The notes beneath the pieces are model-generated. The model saw nothing but the letters and a program-made list of their open reading frames with translations, had not been told where the DNA came from and ran no database searches. Positions 33,641 through 44,300 of a DNA stretch of 64,000 nt are shown here, in pieces (the stretch's first letter is position 1; each line of letters begins with the position of its first letter). The DNA lies in NCBI GenBank assembly GCA_945910005.1, contig OX246745.1, positions 15,090,274 through 15,154,273 of the forward strand, read 5' to 3'. This stretch comes from Isoperla grammatica (Eukaryota > Arthropoda > Insecta > Plecoptera > Perlodidae). Made by a program: the position numbers and the translations under genes.

Positions 33641-34465
33641 GTGAATTTACATGATGCAGGCGCTGTCGTGGGTGGTGGTGGAGAGAAGAACTAAGGAAAA
33701 GGGCGGGCGCGCTACCTGAGATTAAGGTTCGGTGGCTGACACGATCTGGTGATGTGTTGATGAGACAGTTCCCAATGCCTCAGTTCTAACTGTCTGTAGT
33801 TTGCCGGCAGCGCCTTGATGATGCGGGTGGTGAAACAGTCCTTGAGTGAAAGAGCATGTAACATAGCATAGCATAGCAAGATATAAATATATATAGGCCC
33901 CGTTTTCAACATTAATTATCGGGTAGGGGGGAGTAGCAAAGTACTCCATGTCTTGGGCTAATGTCTTCGTTGCCGGCTAGCCAGGCCTGACACAACCACC
34001 TCCTCAACCTCTTCCTCAATCACTTCTTCTGTTACCAGAGGGCTGTTTAGTAGTTCCCTCCATCTCTCACGGTTTTTCCATAGTCGTTCTACTTCAACTT
34101 CGTTCCATGATCTTTATCTATTGTCCACAGTCTTTAATCTGATTCATCCACTTGTCTCTCGGTCTGCCTACTTTCTTCTTATGCCCATCTTCTTGTTGTT
34201 GTTCAAACTCTCTTCTTGGTATTCTAGTCACGTCCATCCTTTTCATATGTCCAAACCAACGAAGACGTTCTCTCTCCAATCTTACTTTCACGCTTTCAAC
34301 ACCTAATCTTTCTCTTATCACACTACTTCTAATCCTGTCATTCTTTGTCACACCCAGTGTGCTTCTCAAGAACTTCATTTCTGCTGCCACTATTCGATTT
34401 CTGCTTTGAATCCCATGGTCCATGTAACTGTGGCATATGTCAGTATTGGTAGAAAGTATAGTTTA

Positions 34466-35789
34466 TAGGGGTGTGCGAGTACTCGAATCTACGAGCTTTT
34501 TCGAGCTTTTTTTTAAGCTCGGTACCGAGCCGAGCTTCATTTTCGGCTCGATATTCTCGAGCCGAGCTTTCTAGGCCAAGGTCTAGGCCTAAAAATGTCA
34601 GTCGTCGCGCGGTTTTAATTATATACTTCTATAAACGCAGACTGAAGAATCCAAAAGGCAGAAACGAATATTTAGGTGTCTGCAAGTACGATGAAGCTAG
34701 AAAAATATCGGGGTTTTAGGCCCAACATAGACTTGAGAGAACGTATAGGTAGGCCTAGGCCTATACTGTTCTGGGTAGGCTAGGCCTACCTGGCCTAGGC
34801 CTAGGCCTAGCTGGGCTTTCCCTATCTCGTGAGAATAAAATGTTACATATATAGATGCAGCACGATGTTTCGTTATTCTGCGAATAGAAAAACAGATGCT
34901 TTCTGCTTTTCACAGTAAACAATAAACATCTAGCTCTAATTTTCACGAAAGTTCTAGCCAAACTTTGTTCCGCTTTTGTGGAGACAAACATTATTTGCAA
35001 TGGTAAGGGGACTGCAACCGTCCACTGAGTACAAAGTAACCCCAACTGTATTATAATGTTATTTGCAACCAACATTGTGATATGGAATTTCGATCTGTTT
35101 GTAGGTTCAGTTGCAATAAAATCAATATTTCACACGAAATTTAGTTTAAAGGTCTCGCAAAAGATCTTCGGTAATGCTTCCGTCACGGGTGGGTGAGCGG
35201 CAGCCAACCAGCGACCGTGGCTAATTCAGATACCTGCTCGGGTTGGCCGAGACCGTAAACACGTCATTGATTGATGACGAAAGCATTACCGAAGTTGTTT
35301 TGCGAGACCTTTACTTAAGTATGCCCTAATATTCTACTGAAATACAAATGCATTTTAAAAAACAAGTCAAGAAGTTGAAAAGTTGCTGTTACTGTATTCA
35401 TACACTCTCTAAGCTCCCTAATAATGCAACTACCGTGCGATCTATGGTCGGTACTGTGAACTAAATGGCCATCGCTAGCGCAACCCACGGTCGGTAAAAC
35501 AGTTCAACTAAACTGTTTTATCAACCTACCGCGCAACATTATGTAACCCTATAATAATATAATTATGTAACTTACATATTACGCTATAAACAAAGATGTA
35601 TTTGATCTTAGATGTACCGAAATTTCTGTATACATACACTTCCTATCGCATTGCATCAACATAAAATGCAGCCGTAAATTTACAATTAACGCTATTTCAA
35701 AAGCTCGGCTCGGCTCGAAAATCAAGCTTTTTTTCTCATACTCGGCTCTGCTCGGCTCGACTTAAAAATCGTAGGCTCGCACACCCCTA
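34466..35789. mobile_element. hAT-type element (TAGGGGTGTGCGAG), 1324 bp, inside the LINE
   Basis: The TIRs TAGGGGTGTGCGAG and CTCGCACACCCCTA have a perfect 8-bp duplication ATAGTTTA at 34458-34465 and 35790-35797. Subterminal GAGCTT/CGGCTCG words occur at both ends. The interior contains a GGCCTA cluster and a nested MITE (35148-35312). Confidence 0.95.
35148..35312. mobile_element. 165-bp MITE nested in the hAT element
   Basis: The inverted ends AAAGGTCTCGCAAAA and TTTTGCGAGACCTTT extend inward through TTCGGTAATGCTT/AAGCATTACCGAA for about 40 bp. The target duplication is unclear. Confidence 0.8.
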
Positions 35790-35900
35790 ATAGTTTATAT
35801 ATAAGAAGTTTGCATTGTCTTGGGATTTCATCTTTCCAAAGTAGCTTTCTGCTAATGTGGTTCTTCTTAAAACTTCTGCATCTATTGTTGCAATTTTAGA

Positions 35901-36611
35901 TTGCATTCATTCATATTTTGACAATTCCTTAGAAGCCTATGTATTAGGTTATGTATGTGGAACAACTCAAAATAGCTTTAAGATGTGATTGCTACTCAAT
36001 AGAAGAGGTATCAGTGGAATTGGATATCTTACACAACACAATTATGCTCGTATGAACTGTGGAGTAGATTAAGTGTATGCTACGTATGCACTTGCCATTC
36101 ACCAATGACAGATCCAACAATGATATTATCAACACTGATTGAAAACAGGTGTACCAGACATTTCATCTCAGATTATTTCAGACCATCTACTGTACTCATC
36201 TAGTTACAGGATTCCAACTGTAACTTATGCAACTTATGACTGAACGAAAGTTGTTGGCAGTAAGCAAAGCTATGTTTGAATGTGAAAATTGTTTTGAAAC
36301 AAATAGCCTACCGGTACTTTATTTTGATACCAACCTTCACTTGAAATGAGACGTCGAATAATTAGTCTTCTTTAAAGGTATGATTGAGTAGTAACAGTTT
36401 ATAGGACTACATGTAGATGTTTGTAATTTTAATTTGTAAGTAAATAATGTATACCCTACTGCAAAATTCTTGCACAGATTTGTTATTTAAACAAAAACTT
36501 GAAACAAACTCATCTTTTATAAGAAGGGGTTATTAACCCGTACCACTGTAACTAGCTAGGTGTCTAGCTAAAGGACAAATTGTATACATATTAGCAAGCG
36601 AGATGCAATAC
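35901..36611. other. AT-rich, nothing recognised
   Basis: Probably further decayed LINE or intron of the minus-strand gene. No specific signal. Confidence 0.3.
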
Positions 36612-36733
36612 CTTCAGACTTAGTAGCAACTATGGTCCTCTTCTTCTGAGGCACGCTAGTTTTGGCCGAACTTGTGGGAGTGGCTTGCGCGGCACTGGCA
36701 GTGCTGGGAAGAGTGGTTTCCCTGGCGCAGGCA
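36612..36733 (-). pseudogene. Duplicated S/T/A-rich exon, copy T3 (minus)
   Basis: Minus-strand acceptor TATGATTTTCAG and donor TCTGAAG|GTATTG. One frame reads CARETTLPSTASAAQATP, TSSAKTSVPQKKRT and KSEG; the frame entered from exon S4 would be Pro-rich (PAPGKPLFPALPVPRKP) but hits a stop near its end. T3 is almost identical to T4 at 28.7 kb. Confidence 0.55.
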
Positions 36734-36912
36734 CTGAAAATCATATAGAAAATAATTTAATGTCATATGGCAAGCATGACAATCGTTAGGGGGAGGGGGA
36801 ACTTTGGAGGAGAATACTAGCCCGTGTTAAGTTTGATTAGACATAAGAAAATAAATTTTATCTTAAGTTGCATGATATGTTGAGATAGCTCAATTAGTGA
36901 GAGATGCAATAC

Positions 36913-37032
36913 CTTCAGACTTCGGTGCATTCTGAGGCACACTAGTTATTGGCCGATGGTGTTGGCCAAACTTGTGCGAGTGGCTTGCGTGGCACTGGCA
37001 GTGCTGGGAAAGTAGTTTCCCTGGTGCAGGCA
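36913..37032 (-). pseudogene. Duplicated S/T/A-rich exon, copy T2 (minus)
   Basis: Same splice borders as T3 but more diverged, with changes around CCATCGGCCAATAACTAG that place a stop in the T3-equivalent frame. The G homopolymer after 37077 lies in the intron between T2 and T1. Confidence 0.5.
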
Positions 37033-37227
37033 CTGAAAATCATTTAGAAAATAATTTAATGACAATTTCAAGGGAGGGGGGGGGGGGGGGGGGGATTTAG
37101 AGGAGAATAGTAGCCCATGTCGATAAATTTTATTAGACATTGAATTGAACAGAAATGTAAAATAAGGTTGCATGATCTATGTACATACAGTTGTTGAGAA
37201 AGCTAATTAGTGAGCGAGATGCAATAC

Positions 37228-37310
37228 CTTCAGACTTTGGCACAGCCATGGCAAGGCTAGTGTTGGCCAAGGTGTAGGCCAAGCTGGGAGTGGCTTTCTT
37301 GGTGCAGGTG
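37228..37310 (-). CDS. Duplicated exon, copy T1 (minus), adjacent to exon S4
   Basis: The 83-nt exon has acceptor ATGATTTTCAG and donor TCTGAAG|GTATTG. Read in the phase left by S4 it is open and proline-rich (APAPRKPLPAWPTPWPTLAL). Read in the T3-like frame it gives CTKKATPSLAYTLANTS. It is shorter than the other copies. Confidence 0.5.
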
Positions 37311-37427
37311 CTGAAAATCATATTAAATATAAATGTTTGCACAATTTGATACTATTATGTACAGGCATGATATGCTCATGAAGGGGGGGGGGGGGCTTTA
37401 GGTAGCACAGTACAGAATACAACTTAC

Positions 37428-37594
37428 CAAGATCAGGTAGCACGTAGCACACTTTCTTCACTAGCAGACGTATTCCTCTGGCAGACAAATGAAGTCCACT
37501 TCAAGTCTCCTGTTCATGTAGACTGGAGAGTCACACAGAAGCCAGTGGTTGATGAACATTACATTGTAATGGGCACACAGGGTTTTAAGCTTTT
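37428..37594 (-). pseudogene. SGNH/GDSL hydrolase-like gene, exon S4 (minus), frameshifted
   Basis: The acceptor TTGTCTTTCAG and donor GATCTTG|GTAAGT frame a 167-nt exon. It starts KLKTLCAHYNVMFINHWLLC, equivalent to the segment before the catalytic His in SGNH hydrolases. The next block is in another frame: GLHLSARGIRLLVKK, the expected DGLHL-type motif with its catalytic His. The switch falls at about plus position 37500, so one or two bases were gained or lost there. In the first frame the text ends at a stop. Confidence 0.65.
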
Positions 37595-37780
37595 CTGAAA
37601 GACAAAAGCATATTGTAGGCCACACATTGTCAAAAGCGTAATTTTTTCACAATAATGCAACCATAACGTACAGCCTAGGACTTTGGAGGCCTATTGAAGT
37701 TTATTGTTAATACTGAATTTTCATAAACTACAATATAGGCTAGGCAAAGGCAAAATTAAAATAAGCCTACACCCACTTAC

Positions 37781-37960
37781 GATTAAACTCCACAGCTTTT
37801 GAATTGAGATAGGCCTACATTAGTTCTCGATCTTGCCGGTACAATTTCCATAGATCCTGGAATCGTGGTTATATTCCAGACACTATGACTTCGATGTCTG
37901 GATTTTTGTGGAGAACAGAGATGAGCAAATCTTCATAGGTTGATACCAGCATTAGGAATA
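37781..37960 (-). pseudogene. SGNH/GDSL hydrolase-like gene, exon S3 (minus), two stops
   Basis: On the minus strand the exon reads FLMLVSTYEDLLISVLHKNP, then DIEVIVSGI, a TAA stop (plus 37869-37871), PRFQDLWKLYRQDREL, a TAG stop within a GGCCTA-like word (plus 37815-37817), and LNSKAVEFN before the donor AATC|GTAAGT. The pattern YEDLL..I.VSGI.PR matches the central part of SGNH hydrolases. The 5' border is uncertain because no strong acceptor was found. Confidence 0.6.
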
Positions 37961-38222
37961 TTTGTAGACAATATGCAGTTTACGCTATAGATGTATTTAT
38001 TTAGGATGGCATCGGGTACCTGATTCCACCTATACTTATATAAGACGTAACGGTGGTCCATCTGGCATGGCAGCATAAAATTTCACATAGGCCTACCCCT
38101 TTCATTTGAGTCTGTCTGGCGCTACAGCTGTGATGAAAGCATCAGAAAGGTTGATTTATGGTGACTACACATGCATAGGCTACCTCCATAACATTTAACA
38201 GAGCTTGTCCCTCATACCTTAC

Positions 38223-38395
38223 CTCAACATGGCAATTTGTAGGTATGTTGTTGGTACCCACGGTGAGTACCATCGAATTGAAGAATGGAGCACACTCCAC
38301 GGCCACTGGCAGGACTTGGTGAATCTTGTATCCACTAAGTAAAATAACGGAGGCATCATCATTGATGCCGCTCAGTTCCTTCACGATGGAATCAC
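38223..38395 (-). CDS. SGNH/GDSL hydrolase-like gene, exon S2 (minus)
   Basis: Between the acceptor TTTGATTTTAG and the donor GTTGAG|GTAAGG this 173-nt exon is fully open. It begins GDSIVKELSGINDDASVILL, whose GDS is block I (nucleophile Ser), and ends FFNSMVLTVGTNNIPTNCHV, whose GTNN occupies the block III GxND position with Asn-Asn. The family hydrolyses esters or acetyl groups (SGNH superfamily). Phase fits exon S1 exactly, splitting the Gly codon of GDS. Similar SGNH modules are also found in some retrotransposon ORF1 proteins, but introns here argue for a gene. With S3/S4 broken, the locus as a whole looks like a pseudogene. Confidence 0.65.
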
Positions 38396-38467
38396 CTAAA
38401 ATCAAAGTACGTAGGTACTAGGCATAAGTCAAACGGAATTAACTAAAAATAAAAGGAATGATACTAC

Positions 38468-38526
38468 CTGGAGAAGGGACGATGAAGAAGCTAGCAATTT
38501 GTCCGGATCGCAAAGTCGAAAATAAT
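38468..38526 (-). CDS. SGNH/GDSL hydrolase-like gene, exon S1 (minus)
   Basis: A short exon between GTCTTTTTCAAG and CTCCAG|GTAGTA encodes LFSTLRSGQIASFFIVPSPG and joins in phase with S2 across a 72-base intron. The hydrophobic SFFIVPSPGDS run is the beta-strand leading to the nucleophile. Earlier exons were not recognised upstream of 38526. Confidence 0.5.
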
Positions 38527-39760
38527 CTTGAAAAAGACAATTATCAGCACTGCACTCTTTCTGGGAAGAATAAATGGTCTATGATGTAGTGAAAAAAATT
38601 GGGCAAGCCATCATCAGAGAAATAAGCAGAGCATTCCTTTCATCTTCATCATACAAATTCGCTGCAGTTGATAGCCCTAGGGAGGCCCTACACCTTCCTG
38701 AAGAGCGATTGTACATTGTACACACATGAAATCACATCACAGTATAAGGAGGATACAGTAGCAAAACTTGGGCGGTATCCCATCGGCAAACTCCTGCGCA
38801 CGCAGCTACGGTTGCCCTGGCGGCGAGTTATCCCAGTTAGCTCAAATTGGTAGACAAGGAGCATGGCGAGGTGGTATCCCTCTCCCCCTCGTCCCAGGTC
38901 TCATCCATGGTCTCGTTGAGTTTTGTCTAACCCACCGCTCCGAAGGCCACCCGCTTACGTGCTGCAAGTCGTCTGCTGTGCCAGACCCTAGCACTTTCGT
39001 TACTGTATACTCATACTGTGATGACATGGTAGGGACCTATAGGCCTAGGCCTACCCCTTCTAATGCACAGCTAGGTAGGCAAGAGCCCCACATGGCTAGG
39101 CCTAATTAAAGCAGGTGCCTTAGCCAAAATTTGATCAGGCATAGGCCTAGGGCCTACGTCTTGATGCAAAAGTAAATGTAACTAGGGTTAGGGTTTACAA
39201 ATCAAAAGCTAGGCTTAGGCTACCTTAGCAAAAATTTTTTTGGACGACCGTTGAGTGGAACCAGTTAGATGGGGAGGTTGTGGGGCTAGGTAAGGTTAAG
39301 GCTTTTGTCGACAGGCTGAGGCCTAAACCCGATCCATGTTGATGGAAAAGGCAAAAGGCGATGGTCATGGGGAAGGAGGATGGATGGAAGCAAGGGGGGT
39401 GATGGATGAGAAGGAAGCAAGGGAAACCGAGAAGAATGAAAAGACAAAGCCTGATGGAGGATGGGAGGATGATGCGAAGGATGGGAAAGGAGTAATGAAG
39501 GAAGCGAAGAGCCTCTTGCCACCGGGGTACGGCCAACTGTGAGAGAATAAGCCAACAACAACATTATCCATAGCCTAGGCCTAGGCCTACGTCTTGATGC
39601 AAGAGAAAATGAAACTAAGGTTAGGGCTTACAAATAAAAAGCTAGGCGCACGCTTAACCCCACACACAGCCACAATTTGATCCCTCCTAGGCCTAGGGCT
39701 AGGTGCAAGACAAATAAAACTACAAACAAATAGCCAAGCCATATGGGCCGGGGCCCATGT
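38527..39760. other. GGCCTA-rich region without a confident gene
   Basis: Runs of TAGGCCTAGG are scattered from 39030. A block of about 80 bp containing CCTACGTCTTGATGCAA and TAGGGTTAGGG-like words occurs twice (about 39140-39220 and 39570-39650). ORFs on both strands at 39225-39570 come from purine-rich low complexity and are not called. Confidence 0.5.
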
Positions 39761-40040
39761 CCTAGGGTCTAGATTGGGTAATTGTAGGCCTACAGTATCG
39801 CTGATCGCGTTTCGTACTCACTTTTATTCGTGGGATGTCAGGCAGCTAGGGCCAAGATCGACCAGATACAATAACCCCCTGTAACCGATTTGCGCTCGAA
39901 AGTGACTTTGCCCGAGGTTAGGGGGGGTTATTGTATTTGGTCGATCTTGGCCTAGGCCTAGGCCTAGCTGCCTGACATCCCACGAAAAGTGAGTACGAAA
40001 CGCGATCAGCGATACTGTACAATTACCCTAGATTGTCCTA
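39761..40040. mobile_element. Foldback MITE, about 280 bp
   Basis: The arms match over about 110 bp as inverted copies: GGGTAATTGT, GTATCGCTGATCGCGTTTCG, GTGGGATGTCAGGCAGCTAG and AAGATCGACC all recur inverted. The loop contains GATTTGCGCTCGAAAGTGAC. Confidence 0.85.
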
Positions 40041-40594
40041 GGCCTAGTAATTAAGAGAGCGACACAGGTTTATGCCAGAAAAATAGAACTAAGCCTAGGT
40101 CGGCCCTAGCCTAGGCCTAGGCCTACGTGGGTAGGCGGCCGGGGCCCATATGTCCTACGGCTTAGGCTAGGCCTAGATGGTCTTAGTAATTAAGAGAGCG
40201 ACACAAATAGGCCTATCTTACCTCAAATTGATTTAGCTTCGATCCGAGAGCAAAAAAACACGTCAATTCTATCTGGGAACAGAAAAAACACTAGTTTATG
40301 CGAAGCACACTGAATCACAACCGTTATCCAGCAAGCGAGTAGCGACAACAAAATACAAATTCAAATTTCAACATCAACTCCCGTTGGCTGCGCTACTGTC
40401 GCTCGCGGGAATTCAAATTCGGTTCGGGAAAAACAACGTTTCTGAAACTAAAGGGTTGGTTTTTCAACTATTGTGGTTTAATAATATTATATTTCACAAT
40501 AATATACCACATGTTTTCTTATGAATATATTCGAACGTTATATTGAAGTGTTATAGTCAAACCATTGATTAAACATAGCGCGGGTGTGCCCAAC
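40041..40594. other. GGCCTA-rich DNA, no gene
   Basis: The words CTAGTAATTAAGAGAGCGAC occur twice (about 40046 and 40184). Nothing coding. Confidence 0.4.
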
Positions 40595-41177
40595 ATTAAA
40601 AAGGCAGCTGGCCATTACCACATAAAGAAGAAGATCTCATTCAAAAACTGACACACTGCTTCTGGCTTTTCTCATTAAACATCAAACACATTGAAGATGA
40701 GGATCGTCGTTGATGATCTACTTTAACAAGCCATTGAAGAAGCTCTCGTTAACGTTTGTAGGTGAAATATTATCTCGAACATCTATACTTAACAGAACTC
40801 CAAAACATGTCTGTCTTTTCTAGGCCTAGGCCTACCCTATGCTAGGTTATGGGCTATGAATGTAGTACCTAGCCCGTATACCTAGCCCGTTAAAACTAGT
40901 CGTGTGTAGTAGTGTAGTGTAGGAATATTTTATTGGACGGGGGTACGGCCTAAGCCTAACTTAGCCTAGGGCCTAGGCCTAGTCCTGGACTAGGCCTAGA
41001 CCTAGCCCTCCCTATTCAGCTACTAGGTATGCACAGGACTTTGTGTGGCGATTGCCGCAGCAGTGTGTAGGCTTATGCTGGGTTCTCATGGTCCAACGCC
41101 GGCGTTCATCGTTGGGCAAATACAAATAAATCATATTTGAAAAGGGGATGAGTCGCGAGCGACGTTCCGTTGCCTGA
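40595..41177 (+). repeat. Dispersed duplication, copy 1 (about 580 bp)
   Basis: Nearly identical to 63415-64000, including TTGAAGATGAGGATCGTCGT, ACTAGTCGTGTGTAGTAGTG and GACTTTGTGTGGCGATTG. The copies differ by small indels (copy 2 has about 30 extra bases near its start). Both contain the left part of the Harbinger MITE at 41076. Confidence 0.93.
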
Positions 41178-41228
41178 TAGGCCAATGCTTAACGCTATAT
41201 GCCGGCATCAGAGCATGAGAACCCTGCA
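41076..41228. mobile_element. PIF/Harbinger-type MITE, 153 bp
   Basis: The TIRs TGCTGGGTTCTCATG and CATGAGAACCCTGCA are flanked by TTA (41073-41075 and 41229-41231), the 3-bp target typical of PIF/Harbinger. GTCCAACGCCGGCG lies inside. Confidence 0.85.
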
Positions 41229-41339
41229 TTAAGCCTAGGCGTCGGCTTAAATTCATGAGTCTGACGTACATCTAAGCCTAGGTTAGACCTATCGATCGGT
41301 GTTAGATATACAGAGATAGCGTTCTGGTACAGCGGCTAT

Positions 41340-44300
41340 CTTTCATATTTCATATTTATTTCATAGTTCACTGACCATTACAATGTAAGGGTGTACTCCT
41401 CTTGAGAGAGAGAGAGTGAATATGTACTTATAACTAACAAGAACAAACATAGAAATTTAACATTTAGCATTACATTTATATTACATACGTACATATGATA
41501 CAAACACATAATACATACATACATACATAACCACAAACATACATACATACATATAATAGTCTAGTCAGTGGCAATCAGGAATTCGTTAAGATTGTAGAAA
41601 GTCTTTTGAAGCAGGTAGTTTTTTAGATTGATTTTAAATGTTGCGACTGAGTCAGAATTTTTTATCTCAGCAGGGAGGCAGTTAAAAATTTTAGAGCACA
41701 AGTAGGCAGGGCTATGTTTGAAGAAGGCATGTTTGAAAGAGGGTATAAAAATATTTGAGTTAGATCTAGTCATGTGACTATGGTTCGAAGCGTTAAGGGG
41801 GAAAAGTTCAGGGTTAGTCCTAACAAAGGTGGCCGCAGTCATGACAAGTGTAGAGGGGAGAGTGAGGATACCAAGATTGCTGAAGTGGGGCTTGCACGAT
41901 TGTCCCCTTGATATCCCAGCTATTATTCTAACAGCTCGTTTTTGAATGATAAAAATCCTATGTGCATGGTGCGAGGAGCCCCAGAAAATGACAGCATAGG
42001 AAAGAATGGAATGAATGTACGCATGATAAACAAGGAGTAGGGATGATTTGCTAGCAATCATTTTCAGCTTACGGAGCATAAAACAACCACTTAACAGTCT
42101 GGATGCAATATTGTTAATGTGGGGTGACCAATCAAGAGATTCCGTGATATTAAGACCTAAGATTTTGTGAGATATGGCCCCTGCAATGCTGTTTCCATCC
42201 AGACGAATGAGTGGACTGGAGGTTGGTTTTAAAACACTTGAGCAGAACTTGATATAAACTGTTTTAGACGTTTGAAGGGCCAATCGATTTTGTGAACAAT
42301 ATGAGGACATACAAGAGGCCCCAAGTGTGGCAGCTTGTATAAGCAGCTGATCAGTTGGCTTTGGGACAGATTGGTCATTGGTACATTGGTTGGTGAGCTT
42401 TGGGCATGTGAAAAGGTGGGTTGTGTCATCAGCATATTGTGAGAGGAAGCTTTTCACATATTCAGAGACAGAATCTATAGAAAGAATTTTAGGAAGATCG
42501 TTGACATACAGTAGGAAAAGAAGAGGCCCAAGGACTGAGCCTTGGGGAACACCATTCTGTATTGGAAGCGGGTTAGAAAGAACTGATTTATTGGTTACGG
42601 AGGATGAGATTTTTACTGATTGGGTTCTATTAGACAGGAAAGAAGCAATCCAGCTGAGGGCCGGACCCATAATCCCCATGGACATAAGTTTGTTGAGGAG
42701 CAGCTGGTGATCAATGGTGTCAAAAGCCTTACTTAAGTCATAAAATAGTCCAAGAGCCTCATCTCCTTTATCAAGTGCAGAATATAGCGCAGAGAGGAAA
42801 GAGAAGATTGCAGTTGTTGTGGATTTCCGTGCGCGGAAGCCATGTTGGCTATTATCAAGGATATCATATTTATTAAGAAATGAAGAAAGACGGGAGTGCA
42901 TAGTTAGTTCAAAGATTTTAGAGAATGATGACAGTAATGAAATGGGTCGATAATTGTTAAGGACATCTTTTTTTCCTTTCTTGTGGACTGGAATAATCAT
43001 GGAGTGTTTAAGTATAGAAGGGAATGAGCTACAATGAAAGGATAGGTTGATGGCATGAGAAAGGGGAAACGCTAGCCATCTAGAGCATTTGGCAATGATA
43101 GCACCAGGGATACCATCGAGGCCAGAGGAGTATTTCGAATTAAGTTTTCTCATAACTTTAAAGACTTCAGTGGCACTAGTAGGGAAAAGAAAGAACGAAT
43201 TAATTGGCCGTCTCGGAGTAAACAGAGGAGGGGTGGAACTTGTTCCAGCAAAGGTTAGGGACTGGTGAGATACGGGAGGGAGAACGTAACTGGATTCTTT
43301 AAAGAACACATTAAAGAGGTTGGCTACTTCAGTAGGATCATCAATTACATTATTATCAACAGCAAGAGAGATATTAGGCGACTGCTTGGAGGAAGAGGTC
43401 TCAGATTTGATGATTTGCCATGTAGTTTTAGATTTATTAGACGAGGTGGAAATTAGTTGGTCATGATACTGGCGTTTCGTAACTTTTATATTACGAGAAT
43501 GGGATTTTTTCCTCTTATTATATTCTACCTTTAGATTAGTGTCAGAAGGATGTAGCTTACAGGCAGAATGGAGGCGGAGGAGTTCCTTTGACTCCGTACG
43601 AATCCGTTCTGTAATCCATTTGTTATGGTTTTGCGAGGAGTTGATTTTAACTTTTGTGAGTGGAAAAGCACTATTAAACAATGATAGAAATCGGTTATGG
43701 AATGAGAGGAACCCAACTTCAGCTGAGCTAGCATCGAAGAGAGTATCCCAGTGTTCCTTGTGGAGTAGAGTTTGAAAATAAGAGATGTTTTCATCAGTGT
43801 ATTTGCGTTTGAATACAGTAGCATTTACATTTGGGATGGGAGAGTAGAATCGAAGGGAGATGGCCAGATGATCAGAGAGACCCGAGTCTAAAGTCTCAGT
43901 CTGAAAAGAGTCAGAGTCGAATGTTGTCAAGATGTTGTCAAGTAGAGTGGCACTAGAAGGTGTTATTCGGGTTGGGGTGGATATAGTGGCTGACATATTG
44001 AATGAGTTAAAGACATCCTGAAAATTAGTTTTAGGGGTGGATGGTTGAAGAAAGTCAATGTTGAAATCACCGCATACACAGATGTCTGCCTTTGGGTATT
44101 GATTGGTTATTTGAGTTAATACTGTCTCTAGTTTATCAAGAAATAAATGGACATCCCCACAGGGAGATCTGTAAATGGAGAGGATAATGATTTGTAAGTT
44201 GGGTAAAGTCCAAGCAACTGCAGTGCATTCAAAAATTTTGTCTATACAGTGACGATCAATTCCCAAAATTGGGGTGATGTCTAATTGGGGTTTCGAGAGA

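Larger units (their letters stand above)
33921..35900 (-). mobile_element. LINE 3' fragment (minus), split by a hAT element
   Basis: On the minus strand the segment 35900-35790 encodes HISRKLLWKDEIPRQCKLLI and then YKLYFLP. After the hAT insertion (34466-35789) it resumes with PILTYATVTWTM, a frameshift, then GIQSRNRIVAAEMKFLRSTL, RLRWFGHMKRMD and KKVGRPRDKWMNQIKD. This is the well-known C-terminal part of RTE/Jockey-type LINE reverse transcriptases. Its 3' tail continues to about 33921. The frameshift and missing RT core make it dead. Confidence 0.85.

Noticed and set aside
39225..39571. Four overlapping ORFs on both strands of 60-100 codons
   Set aside because: Purine-rich low-complexity sequence is open on both strands; no recognisable domain.
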